NCBI RefSeq assembly: GCF_028288105.1
Contig: NZ_JAQBOI010000040.1
Location: 1-32,835 of the forward strand
Reading direction: 5' to 3'
From: Mucilaginibacter sp.
GTDB lineage: Bacteria; Bacteroidota; Bacteroidia; Sphingobacteriales; Sphingobacteriaceae
DNA length: 32,835 nt
The translations under genes and the position numbers were made by a program. The notes under the pieces were generated by a model, which did no database searches, had not been told where the DNA came from, and worked only from the letters and a program-made list of their open reading frames with translations. Positions 32,125-32,835 of this stretch are shown here, in pieces; positions within the stretch are counted from its first letter, which is position 1, and each line of letters opens with the position of its first letter.

Positions 32125-32835
32125 ATTCGTATCCTCCTGCAATACCTCGGGTTGTTTCTTTAATATTGAGTAAAAGCAACAGTTCAAAAAATATCAATAT
32201 GGATAACTGCTCAAACCAGTAATCCACTAATAACACAGCCATAATTAGCAGCAGTATAGGCAGTCCATAAGTGAGTTTTTTGTAATGCCTTGCGAAAAAC
32301 CACAGGTAGTAAATTGCGAAAGCCAGTAAGCCAAGCAGTCCGTACTCTGCCCATAACTGGTCGTACACGGAAAATGGGCTGTTTGTTAAAGAATGATACC
32401 CGGTGTTTTTGCTAAAAAAGTTAAGGTACAGATCCAGGTGATTAAGTATAAACGCGGGGTTGATATAGACGTATTTATGCGGATAACCGCCAGCTATGTT
32501 CAATCCTGTCGCCCGGAAAGCCAGCTTTGATGAGAAATTCCCCATACCATCGCCCAGCAAAATTTTACCCGGGTGCTGAGCCATAAATTTGCCCGTTTGC
32601 AGCAGTCCAATTGCCTTGCCCGGCAGGTGTGGAGCGGGGATATTTTCTGCCGAAATAGGCAGCCCTGTTTTGTGCCTGTCGATAAACGTAATAAGCGGAT
32701 GCTGCGCCGGCAAGGGCACCTTAATACTTTGATATGTTGCCGAATGGATATTTGCCTGTGGCAACACAACTCTTCCCTCATCGGTCCGGATAATGGCTGG
32801 GTCTAATCGTTTTGGGGTGTGTTTATTTACCCTGA
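32117..32835 (-). CDS. O-antigen polymerase/ligase-like membrane protein, C-terminal part (cut by window end)
   Basis: The minus-strand frame stays open to the last base, so the N-terminus lies beyond the window. What is seen is about 239 residues: a long hydrophilic loop with FMAQHPGKILLGDGMGNFSSKLA, comparable to the G-x-G segment of the Wzy_C domain, then SPFSVYDQLWAEYGLLGLLAFAIYYLWFF with the L-x-E-x-G-x-x-G pattern, and two or three closing membrane helices (to about LLLLNIK). It is probably a Wzy-type polymerase, different from the ligase-like protein at the other end of the block. Its stop overlaps the GT2 start by 8 bp. The fragment is too short to separate polymerase from ligase. Confidence 0.78.
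   Translation of the reverse strand, partial: RVNKHTPKRLDPAIIRTDEGRVVLPQANIHSATYQSIKVPLPAQHPLITFIDRHKTGLPISAENIPAPHLPGKAIGLLQTGKFMAQHPGKILLGDGMGNFSSKLAFRATGLNIAGGYPHKYVYINPAFILNHLDLYLNFFSKNTGYHSLTNSPFSVYDQLWAEYGLLGLLAFAIYYLWFFARHYKKLTYGLPILLLIMAVLLVDYWFEQLSILIFFELLLLLNIKETTRGIAGGYEYA

Overview
The window looks like chromosome from a member of the Bacteroidota, most likely Sphingobacteriaceae (Mucilaginibacter/Pedobacter-like). This is inference from: a short primary sigma factor without region 1.1; several promoters fitting the Bacteroidota TTTG-N20/21-TAnnTTTG pattern; starts with little Shine-Dalgarno signal; and the gene families present. No species can be fixed from sequence alone.

Region 1 (1-6409, + strand) is a metal-efflux island: the 3' end of a sensor histidine kinase, then an outer-membrane TolC-type channel, a lipoprotein adaptor and a CzcA/CusA-type RND pump. 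In front of the channel gene are four 7-bp repeats spaced exactly 11 bp, ending 10 bp before a perfect -7 box. This is the layout expected for an OmpR/PhoB-type response regulator working with the kinase.

Region 2 (6434-7978, - strand) is a self-contained TetR/short-chain dehydrogenase module with three near-identical palindromic operators, two of them lying inside the promoters of the two genes. Region 3 (7988-12088) is housekeeping and redox: type II NADH dehydrogenase, primary sigma factor, cold-shock protein and an exported MsrA-MsrB pair with a textbook promoter.

Region 4 (12126-32835) is a cell-surface saccharide locus of at least 20 kb, continuing beyond the window, in four blocks of alternating direction. 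(a) + strand 12168-15616: phosphoglycosyl transferase, PglK-like ABC flippase, GT4. (b) - strand 20538-15611: methyltransferase, amidohydrolase, polysaccharide deacetylase, GNAT, GT4. (c) + strand 20797-26386: B12-binding-type radical SAM, methyltransferase, a second radical SAM with C-terminal cysteines, B12-binding-type radical SAM, methyltransferase. (d) - strand 32835-26387: Wzy/WaaL-like protein (cut by the window), GT2, GT4, DUF1972-type GT4, second O-antigen-ligase-like protein, nucleotidyltransferase-domain protein.

Blocks b and c diverge from a 258-bp gap holding a strong terminator-like leader hairpin. The combination of three radical SAM enzymes, three methyltransferases, an amidohydrolase and a deacetylase with lipid-linked glycan assembly genes is the best candidate for an undescribed pathway here: an unusually modified glycan or glycolipid. 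A 161-bp foldback, MITE-like element has apparently supplied the last 39 codons of the O-antigen-ligase-like gene.
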